Shown in pieces: positions 11,670-22,500 of a DNA stretch of 64,000 bases. Where the stretch lies: NCBI GenBank assembly GCA_003614735.1, contig KZ992429.1, forward strand, positions 27,170 to 91,169, written 5' to 3'. Position numbers and translations under genes: made by a program. The notes below the pieces were generated by a model, which saw nothing but the letters and a program-made list of their open reading frames with translations, made no database searches and was not told the DNA's origin. Each line of letters opens with the position of its first letter. Position 1 is the stretch's first letter. The stretch comes from Thamnocephalis sphaerospora. Taxonomy: Eukaryota > Zoopagomycota > Zoopagomycetes > Zoopagales > Sigmoideomycetaceae.

Positions 11670-11716
11670 GTTTCTCTGGTCGCTCCGCCACTTTTTCTTC
11701 TTTCTCCTCAATCATT

Positions 11717-12661
11717 ATGACACGGTACGCGAAACCCGGCAAAAAGAGACATCTGGAGGCGTCAGAATTCCGCGTCAATCCGCTGCTTCCTCGTGGCGGA
11801 CGCCAACAGGGCTTCAAGGCCAACGGCGATTCAGAGACAAAGGGTGCGAGGCGTCATGGAGCTGGAAACGACGGTAGCTACCGCAAAAGTCAAAGACTGC
11901 ACAGAAGAGCACAGTCTAACGATCAGCGCGCATCTTTTGGCCGTACGACGACTTTCAGAGGCACGCAGGAATCGTCGTGCCAAAGAACGCAAGTCCAACA
12001 CGGTACTTTGAGCAGCGGTATTGTGGCGGCGATACCCAGCAGTGAATGGCTTACGGTTGCCCGGCTAGATCTGCTTTGCCTGCAGAAAGCCTGGTCACAG
12101 TGTGAGCGAATGCCGCGCAGCCAAGGATCAGGGAGTCGGCGTCTGCTACAAGTGCGGCTCTACGGAACACACCACGCGTGGATGCCATATGAAAGGAGGC
12201 AAGTATACTGCCGAGTGTGTGCAGCTACCTGATCATCGTGGCTAACAAATGCCTGTAGAGGTTTACGCGTTCGCAAAATGTTTCGTATGCGGAGAGACCG
12301 GTCACTTGGCATCTAAATGCTCCAAAAACGAGCGTGGCATTTATCCGCAGGGCGGCTGCTGTCGATTCTGTGGCTCGGTCCAACATCTGTCCAAAAACTG
12401 CAAGCCAACCAGTGAGACACAAGGTGAGCAAGCATCTGCGCTTGTGCGCTGAGCGTTGCTGTTTACGCAGAACGCTATTTAGTGTCCGAATTCTCGCTTG
12501 GCAAGATCGATCTGGAGCAGGGCGGTGACGATGACGACGTATTTCTGGCACTGCATCGCATTCAAGAAACCAAGGGCAAAAAGACTCAGCAGAAGTGCGA
12601 GGCAGGCACAAGTGCACAGGCACCACGGCAGAAAGCACCAAAAAAGATTGTTTCGTTTTGA
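11717..12661 (+). CDS. ZCCHC9: ZCCHC9-like CCHC zinc-knuckle protein
   Basis: Spliced protein with an Arg/Lys-rich N-terminus (RRNRRAKERKSN) and four CCHC knuckles: CFACRKPGHSVSEC, CYKCGSTEHTTRGC, CFVCGETGHLASKC and CRFCGSVQHLSKNC. The order, the RERGIY/YPQGGG-like linker and the C-terminal KKIVSF tail match ZCCHC9, a nuclear/nucleolar RNA-binding protein; nucleic-acid binding is known for the fold, and an exact role in this fungus is inference. One intron (12199-12258) begins with GCAAGT; it joins MKGE to VYAFAKCFVCGE in frame, as in human ZCCHC9. The neighbouring introns are GT-AG (one ends at the ATC before CFAC; another before ERYLVSEF). The 3' end faces the polymerase gene, 69 bases away. 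Confidence 0.92.
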
Positions 12662-12730
12662 TATGTACAATGGCCGCAATGAACCGACCGTCATATACCT
12701 CGACAGCTGTGCGTCGCAACACCCGCTACT

Positions 12731-14730
12731 CTACATGTTGCGCAGCTCAGGCTTGATGTAGCGCAGACCAAGCGCCTCAAACACATCCTGCTCGCTTGCC
12801 GTCGGAACTTGTTTGCGACTCTTGGCATGGAATAAGCCGTGATCGGCCAGCTTCATGTGGCAAAATTGTCTCGCATACGCACGTAGCGAGCGTTCATACT
12901 GTCGTGATCTACATGTACCACGACGACATTATGTGGATGTCAACCAATCGGGCTTTGCAAGCATTATGACCTGCTACTTACCCGCTCCAGCCAAGCACCG
13001 TGGTAGCATACTGTTCTCGTGGAGCAATGATAATATCCATGCGCCGGTGCGTGCTCTTGCCAGGCGCTTTCACCACGCAAAGGCATTGCTGAACCTCCGA
13101 CGCGTCCTGCGTCCCCTTATAGTCTTCATCGTCGGTATCCGGAGATGGCGTCTTTGATACTAGAATATCCTTTATAAATCCTGGCGTGTTTGTTGATCGG
13201 ACAGTACGCTGCGCTGTGAGCACGCTATCCTGGCTGTAAGCACATTTGCCAAGTTGGTCACCTTTCTCGCATAGATTGTGAATAAGCTGATCCAGAAAAC
13301 CGGTCACGTCGCGGTCCTCTTCGTGGCTCAGGACAACATCCACGTCATGCCCCCACTGCTTTCCGCGCCTGCAGTGAACAGTGTTCAATAGCGCGCAACA
13401 CGAAAGCGGGCAGTTTCAGCATCCTACCTAAATCCACCGACGAGTGTAAACAGCGCACCAGGCTTAATGCTGCGTGCCTCCTTCTCCACTACGGCCGCCA
13501 CCGCCTTGGCCTCTTCGATCGCAACACTGATCCACGCAGGTACGGTTAGCCACGACAGCCCCAGCCAGATTGGCGTCTCTTTTGTTGCTAAATCACAAAG
13601 ACTGCGCCGATAAACCAAGACTTTCCACCTACATTTGGCGCAAGTCGTCATAGTATTTGAGACCAATCTGCTGCATCTCGGTAAGATCTTCATGTTTGCG
13701 GACGTCTTCCAGAGTGCGATATCCCAAATCTTTGTACCAATGGGTTGCCGTAACAGGGCCCACGCCTAAATGCTGTCCATGTAAGCGTTGGGCGTGGACA
13801 TGGCGTGCAACGATAGCTACCGTAGATATTGGTGAGGGTGTCCATTACTTTTGTAAATTCATCCGTTTGTGTCGACTCTGTACCGTCGCGTTAGCGGATA
13901 TACCAGCGATTCTTGCTCGTCTGTCGATACAAACCAACTTCCTTGATCTTTCCCGTCGACAAGTACTCCTGTCGCGATGGTTTAGCATGCATACCGTGTT
14001 ATCCCCAAAAACCAATGCTTGCCTTGATCTGCACGACTCGCCACAGCTTTATTAGCGCGCACGTCCATTGATGCCGACTATGCGGTAATTGCCTACCAGT
14101 TTTGCAATCTTTGGTCCAATGGCCTTGATCTTACGTGCTTCAGCGACACTCCTGATGTCACGGGGATACGCCTAACATGCGCAAATCCAAGTTGGCTTTT
14201 GATGGCCCGTAAAGCCTGAGCACCGCGCCGACAAACCTTGAGCGCCGACATGGCACGGCGATAGGCAAGTGCATTACCGTGGTCGCCTGTCAGCTCGCGT
14301 CGATGCTCCAGCACCTCCAGCATGTCTACCAGCTTTTTGTTGAAATGATCAAGCGGGTAGCTTCGCTGGCATTCTGGCGTTTCGTTGTCGAAACCAGGTG
14401 CCAAATCATCCAATGTATTCTCCTCCTCACTAGAAGACCTATGGGTGACTGGTGGTGTTAGAAACAGAGTTTGTGGAGCGCCGTAATGTAAGCCTACCCA
14501 GACGACGCCGCGCGCGCCTGCTTTTTGGCCGGCTGGATATGCTTGGTGGCCCTCTGATCGGTACTCTCCTCGCCTTCCTGTGCTCTTTGAACACGTAAAT
14601 GGCATTAGCCAGCAAGCAACCATGTCCTGTCGCTGTGGTAGGCTCACTCGCAAGATGCCGCATGCGACCGCTTTTTGGTTGTCTGCGATGGCTGATGCTC
14701 AATTGGCCTTTCGTGGTGTTTCTCAGACTT

Positions 14731-14775
<45 letters not shown>

Positions 14776-15260
14776 CTTGGCTGGCAACGCCTTTTTGTTT
14801 GACAAAGGCGTAATTTGATAATCCTTGGGGGATACTCGCCTGCCTGCGTCCACACTATGTCGCATCGAAACGTGGATTAGACGTTGGCCCGTATTACTGC
14901 CGCGGTAGCCTTACCTTTCTACCAGCCAGTCTACATGGAGTACCGGCACCTTGAGCTGCATGCATGGCAATCGGTCAGGGATGCGCGTATCGTCTGCCAG
15001 CACTGCTGCCCACCTGGTTGTCCAAGTGTCGACTCGCACGCGATGGCGACTTGAGACACGTGAGGATAAGGTCAGCTTGCTTGGGTGCATCCACTAGTCG
15101 TCCACCTGCATGCAGAGTGTGAGCGTGAAACCATCGCCTGCCAGGGCTTGCGTCACTTGCCCTGGGTCCGCACCAGGTCCTGTAGGCTAGCGCGTGCTTC
15201 TCTCGTCAGCTGTGTGGGGAGCAGAAATACCGCGCGATTGTCTAGCACTTGTGACGACAT
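12731..15260 (-). CDS. Family X DNA polymerase, mu/TdT-like, with BRCT
   Basis: The N-terminal BRCT domain is spread over exons from 15260: GGRLVDAPKQADLILTCLKS, then VPVLHVDWLVER after a 54-nt intron. A low-complexity linker with about seven Pro-Glu repeats follows. Then come the 8-kDa domain (NKKLVDMLEVLEHRRELTGD), a helix-hairpin-helix (KIKAIGPKIAKL), HLGVGPVTATHWYKDLGYRT, and the palm: GGFRRGKQWGHDVDVVLSHEE with two catalytic Asp, THRRMDIIIAP with the third, and LGWSGS. GHDVD and LGWSGS are the mu/TdT form; lambda has GDVD and YFTGS. The last exon encodes YERSLRAYARQ to the ELRNM end. Expected role: end filling during non-homologous end joining in the nucleus. The first intron (15106-15160) is GC-AG. 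Confidence 0.93.
14734..14776. repeat. Six-base tandem repeat encoding Pro-Glu
   Basis: About seven copies of CTCTGG (plus strand) inside the polymerase linker exon; read on the minus strand they give a Pro-Glu run. Likely to vary in length between strains. Confidence 0.9.
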
Positions 15261-15305
15261 GTTTGCTGGTGGATGCTGGCGACCGTTTCGCCTTTGCCTG
15301 TTGTG

Positions 15306-15313
15306 CTTTTATA
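15306..15313 (-). promoter_or_regulatory. TATA-like element of the family X polymerase gene
   Basis: Minus-strand TATAAAAG about 50 bases upstream of the polymerase ATG at 15260, in the 122-base divergent promoter shared with the small membrane protein at 15383. Match by sequence and position only. Confidence 0.35.
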
Positions 15314-15382
15314 GCGTGCCCTCTGCATTATCGTCGTCAGTATTATCCCGCTTTGTTCATTCGCATTACTCATTACGCAACT

Positions 15383-15769
15383 ATGAGCTGGATTTCAAAC
15401 ACGCTGGGCACAGTATGCGTCATTGTGCTGCTTTCTCCGATATGGCTGCCTGTAGCGGCCACCCTCGTGCTGCTGGCACTGCCCACTACGCTGCTTGCCT
15501 GGGTGACAATATTTATTCGGCTAACTTTTCTGTCAGCCGAAGCGACCATTAGTCTGGTGATCTCCTCCACCCGCCAGCTACTACGCGAGTTCAGCAGGAG
15601 GCTCTCTTCTGGGCCGCATGCACAAGAGCTGACGGCGCTGAACGAGTCGAACGGCGCCTGGGACACGTCGGACGACCAGGCGGACGCGGAGGAGGACTAC
15701 TTTTTCGACGAGTTTGGTCGCAAAAAACCTGCCAGCTTTCTGCGTCGTGTCCAGAGTGACCTGCGCTAA
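15383..15769 (+). CDS. Small membrane protein with acidic cytosolic tail, unknown
   Basis: Single exon, 128 residues; I do not recognise the family. Residues ~8-55 hold two closely spaced hydrophobic segments (TVCVIVLLSPIWLPVAATLV and LLALPTTLLAWVTIFIRLTF), suggesting a hairpin or two-pass membrane protein. The rest is a hydrophilic tail: a basic stretch (TRQLLREFSRRL), an acidic run (DTSDDQADAEEDYFFDEFG) and a basic end (RKKPASFLRRVQSDLR) containing R-R-V-Q-S. The start was chosen as the first ATG before the hydrophobic block; the frame is open further upstream, where it runs through the promoter of the divergent polymerase gene. Codon use and the absence of stops support coding, but without a homologue this is moderate. 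Confidence 0.6.
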   Translation: MSWISNTLGTVCVIVLLSPIWLPVAATLVLLALPTTLLAWVTIFIRLTFLSAEATISLVISSTRQLLREFSRRLSSGPHAQELTALNESNGAWDTSDDQADAEEDYFFDEFGRKKPASFLRRVQSDLR

Positions 15770-16009
15770 GCCATCCAGGCCGGTGCGCGGCAGAGAAGTT
15801 CGGATGGTACGCATTGACGGCTTGAATAGACCGGTTATTGCCACTTTGGTGGCTATGCGTGAGAACCGCTCGTGTCTCGTCTCGTCCGTATATCCCAACG
15901 CGGCGCAAGCACACTTCGCTTCCCCACACACCTTTTCCTGTCCACGTCGTTGCTACGCGAGTGCCACTGCCTGCAGCAAATCCCTGGTCTTTACTGTAAA
16001 AGCATCCTC

Positions 16010-19000
16010 ATGACGTCGCTACTGCTTCGAGGCCGCGTCGCGTCGCTGGCACGCTCCACCGGCCTCCGTAGCTGCCTGCCTGTGAGTAGCTGTGCCGTCT
16101 GGGTGCGCACGTAGTATGGGCCGCTTACCTGCAAGCGCGACAAACCACGGAAACAGAGCGCGGTGCGCTTTAGCTCCACCAGCACTGTCCCGCTGGACGC
16201 GGAATGGGCAGAGCGCGCAAAGAAGGAGCTCAAGGGAAAGGACCCCGCAGAGGTGCTCACATGGCATACGGCCGAGGTAAACCAGCGGAAGTAGGCACGA
16301 TGCAACGCGTTACGTAGGCTAACCCGCACTGTCTCTGTCGACCGCTGTAGGGCCTGGATGTCAAGCCGCTCTATACGAAGGCCGATACAGAACACGTTGC
16401 GGATGAGACTCCTGGCAAGTTCCCCTATACACGCGGTCCGTACGCCTCCATGTACACCTTCCGACCGTGGACCGTGCGTCAGGCAAGTAGCTGGCTTGCA
16501 GACACGATAGTCCACAAGCGTGGCATCGACTAACGATGTAGCATACTTTTCCAGTATGCTGGCTTCAGCACTGTCGAGGAAAGCAACCAGTTCTACCGCA
16601 AGAATTTGGCTGCCGGCCAACAAGGACTCAGTGTCGCCTTTGATCTGGCAACGCACCGTGGGTAAGCACAGGCAAGAACAGCATGCGGTAGCACCAGGCC
16701 ACTAACCTCCGCGCTCGTGCGCAGCTACGACTCGGACCATCCGCGTGTTGTCGGCGACGTGGGCATGGCAGGCGTGGCTATCGATAGCGTAGAGGACATG
16801 AAGGTAAGTTGCGACTACGTCGATGCTGAATGTTAGCTAGTTCTAACGCGTTACCGCCTGCTCTGCTTAGATTCTCTTTGACGGCATCCCGCTGGGCAAA
16901 ATGTCTGTCTCCATGACCATGAACGGAGCTGTACTTCCCATCCTCGCCATGTATATCGTTGCCGGCGAGGAACAGGGTGTAGCGCTCAAAGATCTGTCGG
17001 GCACGATCCAAAACGACATTTTGAAGGAGTTTATGGTGCGCAATACGTTCATCTATCCGCCGGAGCAGTCCATGCGTATTATCGCCGACATCTTTTCCCA
17101 TGTGTCCAAGGTAGATTATTGCGCTCGTCTGCATGGAAGAACACCATGCAATGTGGCTAACATGCTGGCGATTGCAGACCATGCCGCGATACAACTCGAT
17201 TTCGATCTCGGGCTATCACATTCAAGAAGCTGGCGCCGACAACGTGCTGGAGGCAGCGTTCACGATTGCCGATGGTTTAGAGTACATTCGTACTGGTAAG
17301 TGCGGCATCATAGTGGCAAATCCGCTGGACGCTAACGGGCACGCATGTGCGTGTTCCTTGACTAGGCATCAAGGCCGGCCTTTCCGTGGATGATTTTGCG
17401 CCACGCCTGTCATTCTTCTGGGGCATCGGCATGAACTTTTACATGGTGGGCAGCGGTAATGTAACCGTGGTTTGTTAGTATGGTTGGCGGTAGCTCACGA
17501 GCTCTACACGGTGCGAAAGGAAATTGCGAAAATGCGTGCAGCGCGTCGTCTCTGGGCACACCTGGTGAAGGAAAAGTTCCAGCCCAAGAACCCCAAGTCA
17601 CTGCTGCTGCGCACGCACAGTCAGACCTCTGGGTGGTCGCTGACCGAGCAGGTAAGCTACGCTAGCTGTCTGTTGATAGGCTACTGCGCGCTTAGTGCAT
17701 TGCCGTTCGAATAGGATCCCTACAACAACATCATCCGAACAACGGTCGAGGCGATGGCGGCCACGCTTGGCGGCACCCAGTCGCTACACACCAACGCATA
17801 CGATGAGGCAGTCGGCCTTCCTACGGAGACCAGCGCACGCATCGCTCGCAACACGCAGCTTATTCTGCAGGAAGAAGCGATGATCCCCAAGGTGAGTGAG
17901 ACTACGCAACAGGCAGAGACACAGCACGCGTGTACTGACCTTTTGCATCAACACAGGTCGCCGACCCATGGGGCGGCTCGTACATGATGGAGTCGCTTAC
18001 AGATCAAGTCTATACGGCGGCCCGCGCGCTGATTGAAGAGATCGAGGAAATGGGTGGTATGGCCAAGGCCGTGGCGTCTGGTATGCCCAAACTGCGTATA
18101 GAGGAGAGCGCAGCACGCCGACAGGCTCGCATCGACTCTGGTCAAGGTATGGCATTAGGCGTTGCATGACAACGTATACACCTTTCATGCTTACCTGGAT
18201 GTATCAGAAACGATTGTTGGTGTGAACAAGTACCGACTGGAGAAGGAGACTCCCATCGAGGTACTGGCCATTGACAACACGGCTGTTCGCCAGTCTCAGG
18301 TATGTCCTATTGGCAGTAATCCGGGCGAGCTAGAATGGATAGAATGACGTTTGTTTACATCATTTTACAGATCAACCGCATTACAAAGATGAAACAGGAA
18401 CGCGATTCGCAAAAGGTAGCATTGCACGAAACCACAGATATCTCTTGCGTAGTCATTAACCCCCCCCCCTCTTGTAGGCCGAGAGTGCGCTCAGCAAGTT
18501 AACAGAGTGTGCACGTACGGGAGAAGGCAATCTGCTGGACCTGGCCATCCAAGTAGGTCGCTAGTGAATGCGCATCCAAGGTCGACTGCTAATCTCTCCC
18601 ATCTAGGCGGCGCGCACACGGTGCACGGTTGGCGAAATCTCCGAGGCGCTGGAGAAGGTCTGGGGTCGCCACGAGCCTGTTACACGCGTAGTCAGCGGCG
18701 CGTACAAGTCCGAATATGGCGAGCACGACGAGATCCAAGAGACCTTGAACGTAGTCGAGGTACAGCGTCTCTTACTGTGCACACGTGCATCTAGAGCTGC
18801 ATCTAATTGCCATGTTTTCTGCACAGAAATTCGCCCAAGAACACGGCCGCCGACCGCGCCTGCTGGTGGCCAAGATGGGTCAGGATGGCCATGACCGTGG
18901 CGCCAAGGTGGTCGCATCCGGATTCGCCGACCTTGGCTTTGATGTGGACGTTGGACCGCTGTTCCAGGCAAGCACCCGCTGACGCAAACATCCGGCATCC

Positions 19001-19373
19001 TGTGCTTACTCTTGTGCGCAGACGCCGGCTGAGGTGGCACGCCAGGCAATCGACGCGGATGTGCACGCCATTGGTGTCTCATCGCTAGCGGCCGGGCACA
19101 AGACTCTGGTGCCTGCTTTGATCGAGGAGCTGAACAAACAAGGAGCAAGCGATAAGATCATCATCTGTGGTGGTGTCATTCCGCCGCAAGACTACCAGTT
19201 TCTCTACGATGCTGGTGTCAGCTGCATCTTTGGCCCAGGCAAGCCACCTTTTGCGTTGCCTGCTGTGCTACTGCGTAGCTAACATTTGCGCGCGTATTTT
19301 AGGCACAAAGATCCCAATCTCGGCTCGCGAAGTAGTGTCCAAGGTGAACAGCCGGATCAAGCATGCTGCTTGA
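16010..19373 (+). CDS. MUT: Methylmalonyl-CoA mutase, mitochondrial, B12-dependent
   Basis: Isomerises (R)-methylmalonyl-CoA to succinyl-CoA using adenosylcobalamin, the last step of propionyl-CoA breakdown through methylmalonyl-CoA. The first exon (16010-16081) is a mitochondrial presequence-like stretch ([16 protein letters not shown]...). The catalytic barrel includes [75 protein letters not shown] and the [15 protein letters not shown] loop. The C-terminal cobalamin domain shows the axial-His motif DGHDRG at about 18891-18905, GVSSLAAGH and CIFGPGTKIP. It has both domains on one chain, as in the animal homodimeric enzyme, and I see no lesion. It is split by many short introns. Dikarya generally lack this enzyme. 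Confidence 0.97.
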
Positions 19374-19509
19374 ACATCTCAACACGGCCGGCGCGCAAAT
19401 GCATTTGATGTCACCGTGTCATTTAATAATATGTCGCATACAAGGGACGCAGTGTCGATGTGCATTGCTTTGGCATTTTGCAGCCATGCATACGTATATG
19501 TGTATGTCT

Positions 19510-22500
19510 TCATGCTTGCTCAGTGGCAGATGGCGCCTGGACCATATCGACGTCTGCTGTGGTTGTATGTGCAGCGACAGCAGGCGCATCTATCACAGGT
19601 GCACTAGCGCGACCTGGAGTGGCGCGAATGCCCTGCTGCTCACGCTTCTGCTGCGTGTATTCGCGCAAACGTGGCTTCAAGGACGGTTCCTTGCTGAGAA
19701 CGTCATTAAGCTGCGGTCGTGGCAGCTGCAACAGCAGATCAAATGATCGCGGCGCAATAAGCTACGGAAGCAGCAGCGTGTTAGCTTGACACTATGTAGT
19801 GCAGTATGCTAAAGTATGCCGCTTACCTTGCAGCAACGAATGAATCCCTGCCAGAGGGTGGCGTTTGTCCAGATGCGCTTGGACACCAGCCGTCTCAACA
19901 ATGTGGTCACGTAACCAGCCAGCGAAGGGTGGATGATTACGCTTTGCAAGACCTAGAGGCACCAATGAACAATTTGCAGTAAAACGGCCACGCCACCTAC
20001 ACACTTACCGTTCGCATGAAAAGAGTGGGCAGTGTTGGCTGATCAATCAGCTGCTGTAGCACGACGGCCAGCACCTCGGCTGTGAAAATCTCCTTTTCTC
20101 CAAAGCAGATCTGCGTGGCTGCACACAGGATCAAAGTGTAAGCGGCAGTAGCACAATAACGTCGACACAAGCGATGCAGGGTACTCACCTTCGGCCGCTT
20201 TCCGCAGACTCACAATACTCTCGTCAAACAAGTGCAGCGTAACCAGCAGCTCGGATGGCCCCAGTCTTGCTTGGTTGGCCGGCAGCATACCAGGTGCTGT
20301 TTGTGTTGTTGATGGTACCAGGATGCGCGATAGCACTTCGCGCACAATTTTACGCTCATACTCGGTATTGTTGAGTAGGTTGATGATCTTTGGCAGGGCT
20401 TCCATAACCTCGTCCTAAGCAACAGTAGCGTCAGATTACGGCGCGCGTAGCATCATCAGACACCGCGTGGCAGATTACCTTGTCCAGTCCGGAGACGATG
20501 GGAATCAAGAAGCGTGCATCGAGCTCGCGCTGTTGGTACATGGCTTTAACTACCTCGACCAGACGCGCCGACGGCGGAACTGGGCCGGGAAACACAGCTC
20601 AAAGGTAAGCATCTCCACACACCCTTGCCTGTATGTACATACGCATGACCAGCCACCAACTTACCCTTGTCGGTGAGAATAATCAAGATACGCAAGGCGA
20701 GCGTCTCTCCGCCCTTGGGGAACGTGCGCAGTAGCTGTAAAAGTGCCGGCGAGTTCATCCCCATGGACTTGACGAGTGGATAAAGCTGCTGGCGAATGAC
20801 GCGCTGCACCGATGCTGCGCAGTCGATGTAAACACCAAACAGGCTGCCACGTACGCCAAAGAACGCAATAACACGGTTAGGTCGCGTGTAAACGTATATA
20901 CACACAGCCAGTCGCATGAAACATACCCTTCTAGCAGAACATGCTTGCGCGAGCAAAGGGCAAAGTAGAGCTCAATGTGCCGGATTACGTCGGCTTCAGA
21001 CCAGCGGGAGGTGTCAATAGTATGGTCGGCATGGTCGTTGATTTGCATCGCCTGCTGCTGTTCTTCCGCGGGTGCCGACACAGTATGCATATCAGCATCC
21101 TCTTGTGCAACGCTCTCACTACCGTTGACAGCAGCGCCAGAGGCTGTGCTGGCCAGGGTCTCCAAAGACTCGTGTGCAACCTCCACCTTGGCGATGCGCT
21201 CGAGGTGCTGATGCGCGAATGCTTCAGCTGGTTCACTCAGCGCTGAAACCTCCACAAGCAGCTTTTTCACCGCAGCAATAGCGGCGGCTCGCTGTGTCTC
21301 CTCTGTGGCAACATGGCAAAATAAGTCAAGCATTAGCGTGCCGGCAGGTAGTTATACTGGCAAATATATTGCCAATGCGGGTACATAGACTTACCCGAGT
21401 GAATGCAACGTTTCAGAAGCATGTCCAGCGAAGAATGCCTTAGTGGGATCCGCTTGAGCGCAATTGCGTACAAACAGTCGATTCCCAGCGAAAGGCTACT
21501 GCAAATGTTAGGCTAAAAGAATGAGCAGTGATTTTTTTGCCTCGGTCAGCTCACCTTTCCTCGCCATCACACAGCCCAGATACAAGCTGTAGAATATCCT
21601 CTGTAATCGAAGGCAAGCCTAGCAAGAATTCGCTGAACTGGACTTCACTTGTGGCGTCTGCATTAAGCATGGCTTCCAGAAATGTGTTGACGCGCTGCGC
21701 ATATGCGTCTCCATTGTCCCACCGCCACTCTTCATAAAGCCAGAGCAACGCTAAATCTCGCCTATCACGTAATCACATATTTGTGCCAGCAATAAGCATC
21801 CATTCTGTCCGCCTCGCTATGCGTGACATACCGGTGCTCCATGTCAGCCAAAATATACTGCATTAGCTGTTCATCGTACGGCATCCTGGCCGCCGTCGGA
21901 TCTGCACTGCTCACTCCTCGTACCGCAAGACGCACAACGATACGCATCCAAACGGAGATGCTAATGCTGGTGTTTGTGTCGTCGCTCAACATGCGCTTGT
22001 AGCACTCATGGCCAAGTGCAATGAGCTCGTGGGCGGTAAAGGTATCGGGCCCACGCAGCTCCGTCAGCTGAGTTGTCGGCGCAACCTCAGCCGGCTCGGT
22101 CTAACCGGCAGCCAAGATTGTACAGCGTAGTCAGCAACAGGCAGCGCACGTTCCAGCTAGTTGCGCTGCAACACCCACCTTAGCTGTAGTACTCTGCTCT
22201 ACACCAATCCGCTCCTTTTGCTCTTCTTTGATGAGTGCTTCGCGCAGTTCAACAATACTTTTGGTGGTATCCGTGGGCGCAACCGGCAGCGCTTCCTCTT
22301 GTGCCCGCACACGCACTGGCGCCACAGGCTGAGTCTGCACCAGATCGACAAAGCGCGGGTCACGGTGTCGAGGATCCTTCTCGGAAATCCGTACTTTCTT
22401 GCGTGGCGGGACCTCTGACGATATACCAACAATGGACAGACGGCGGTCCGACGCACCCTGATCATTGCAAACAGGTGAGCACACGCAGCCTGCCAGACCA

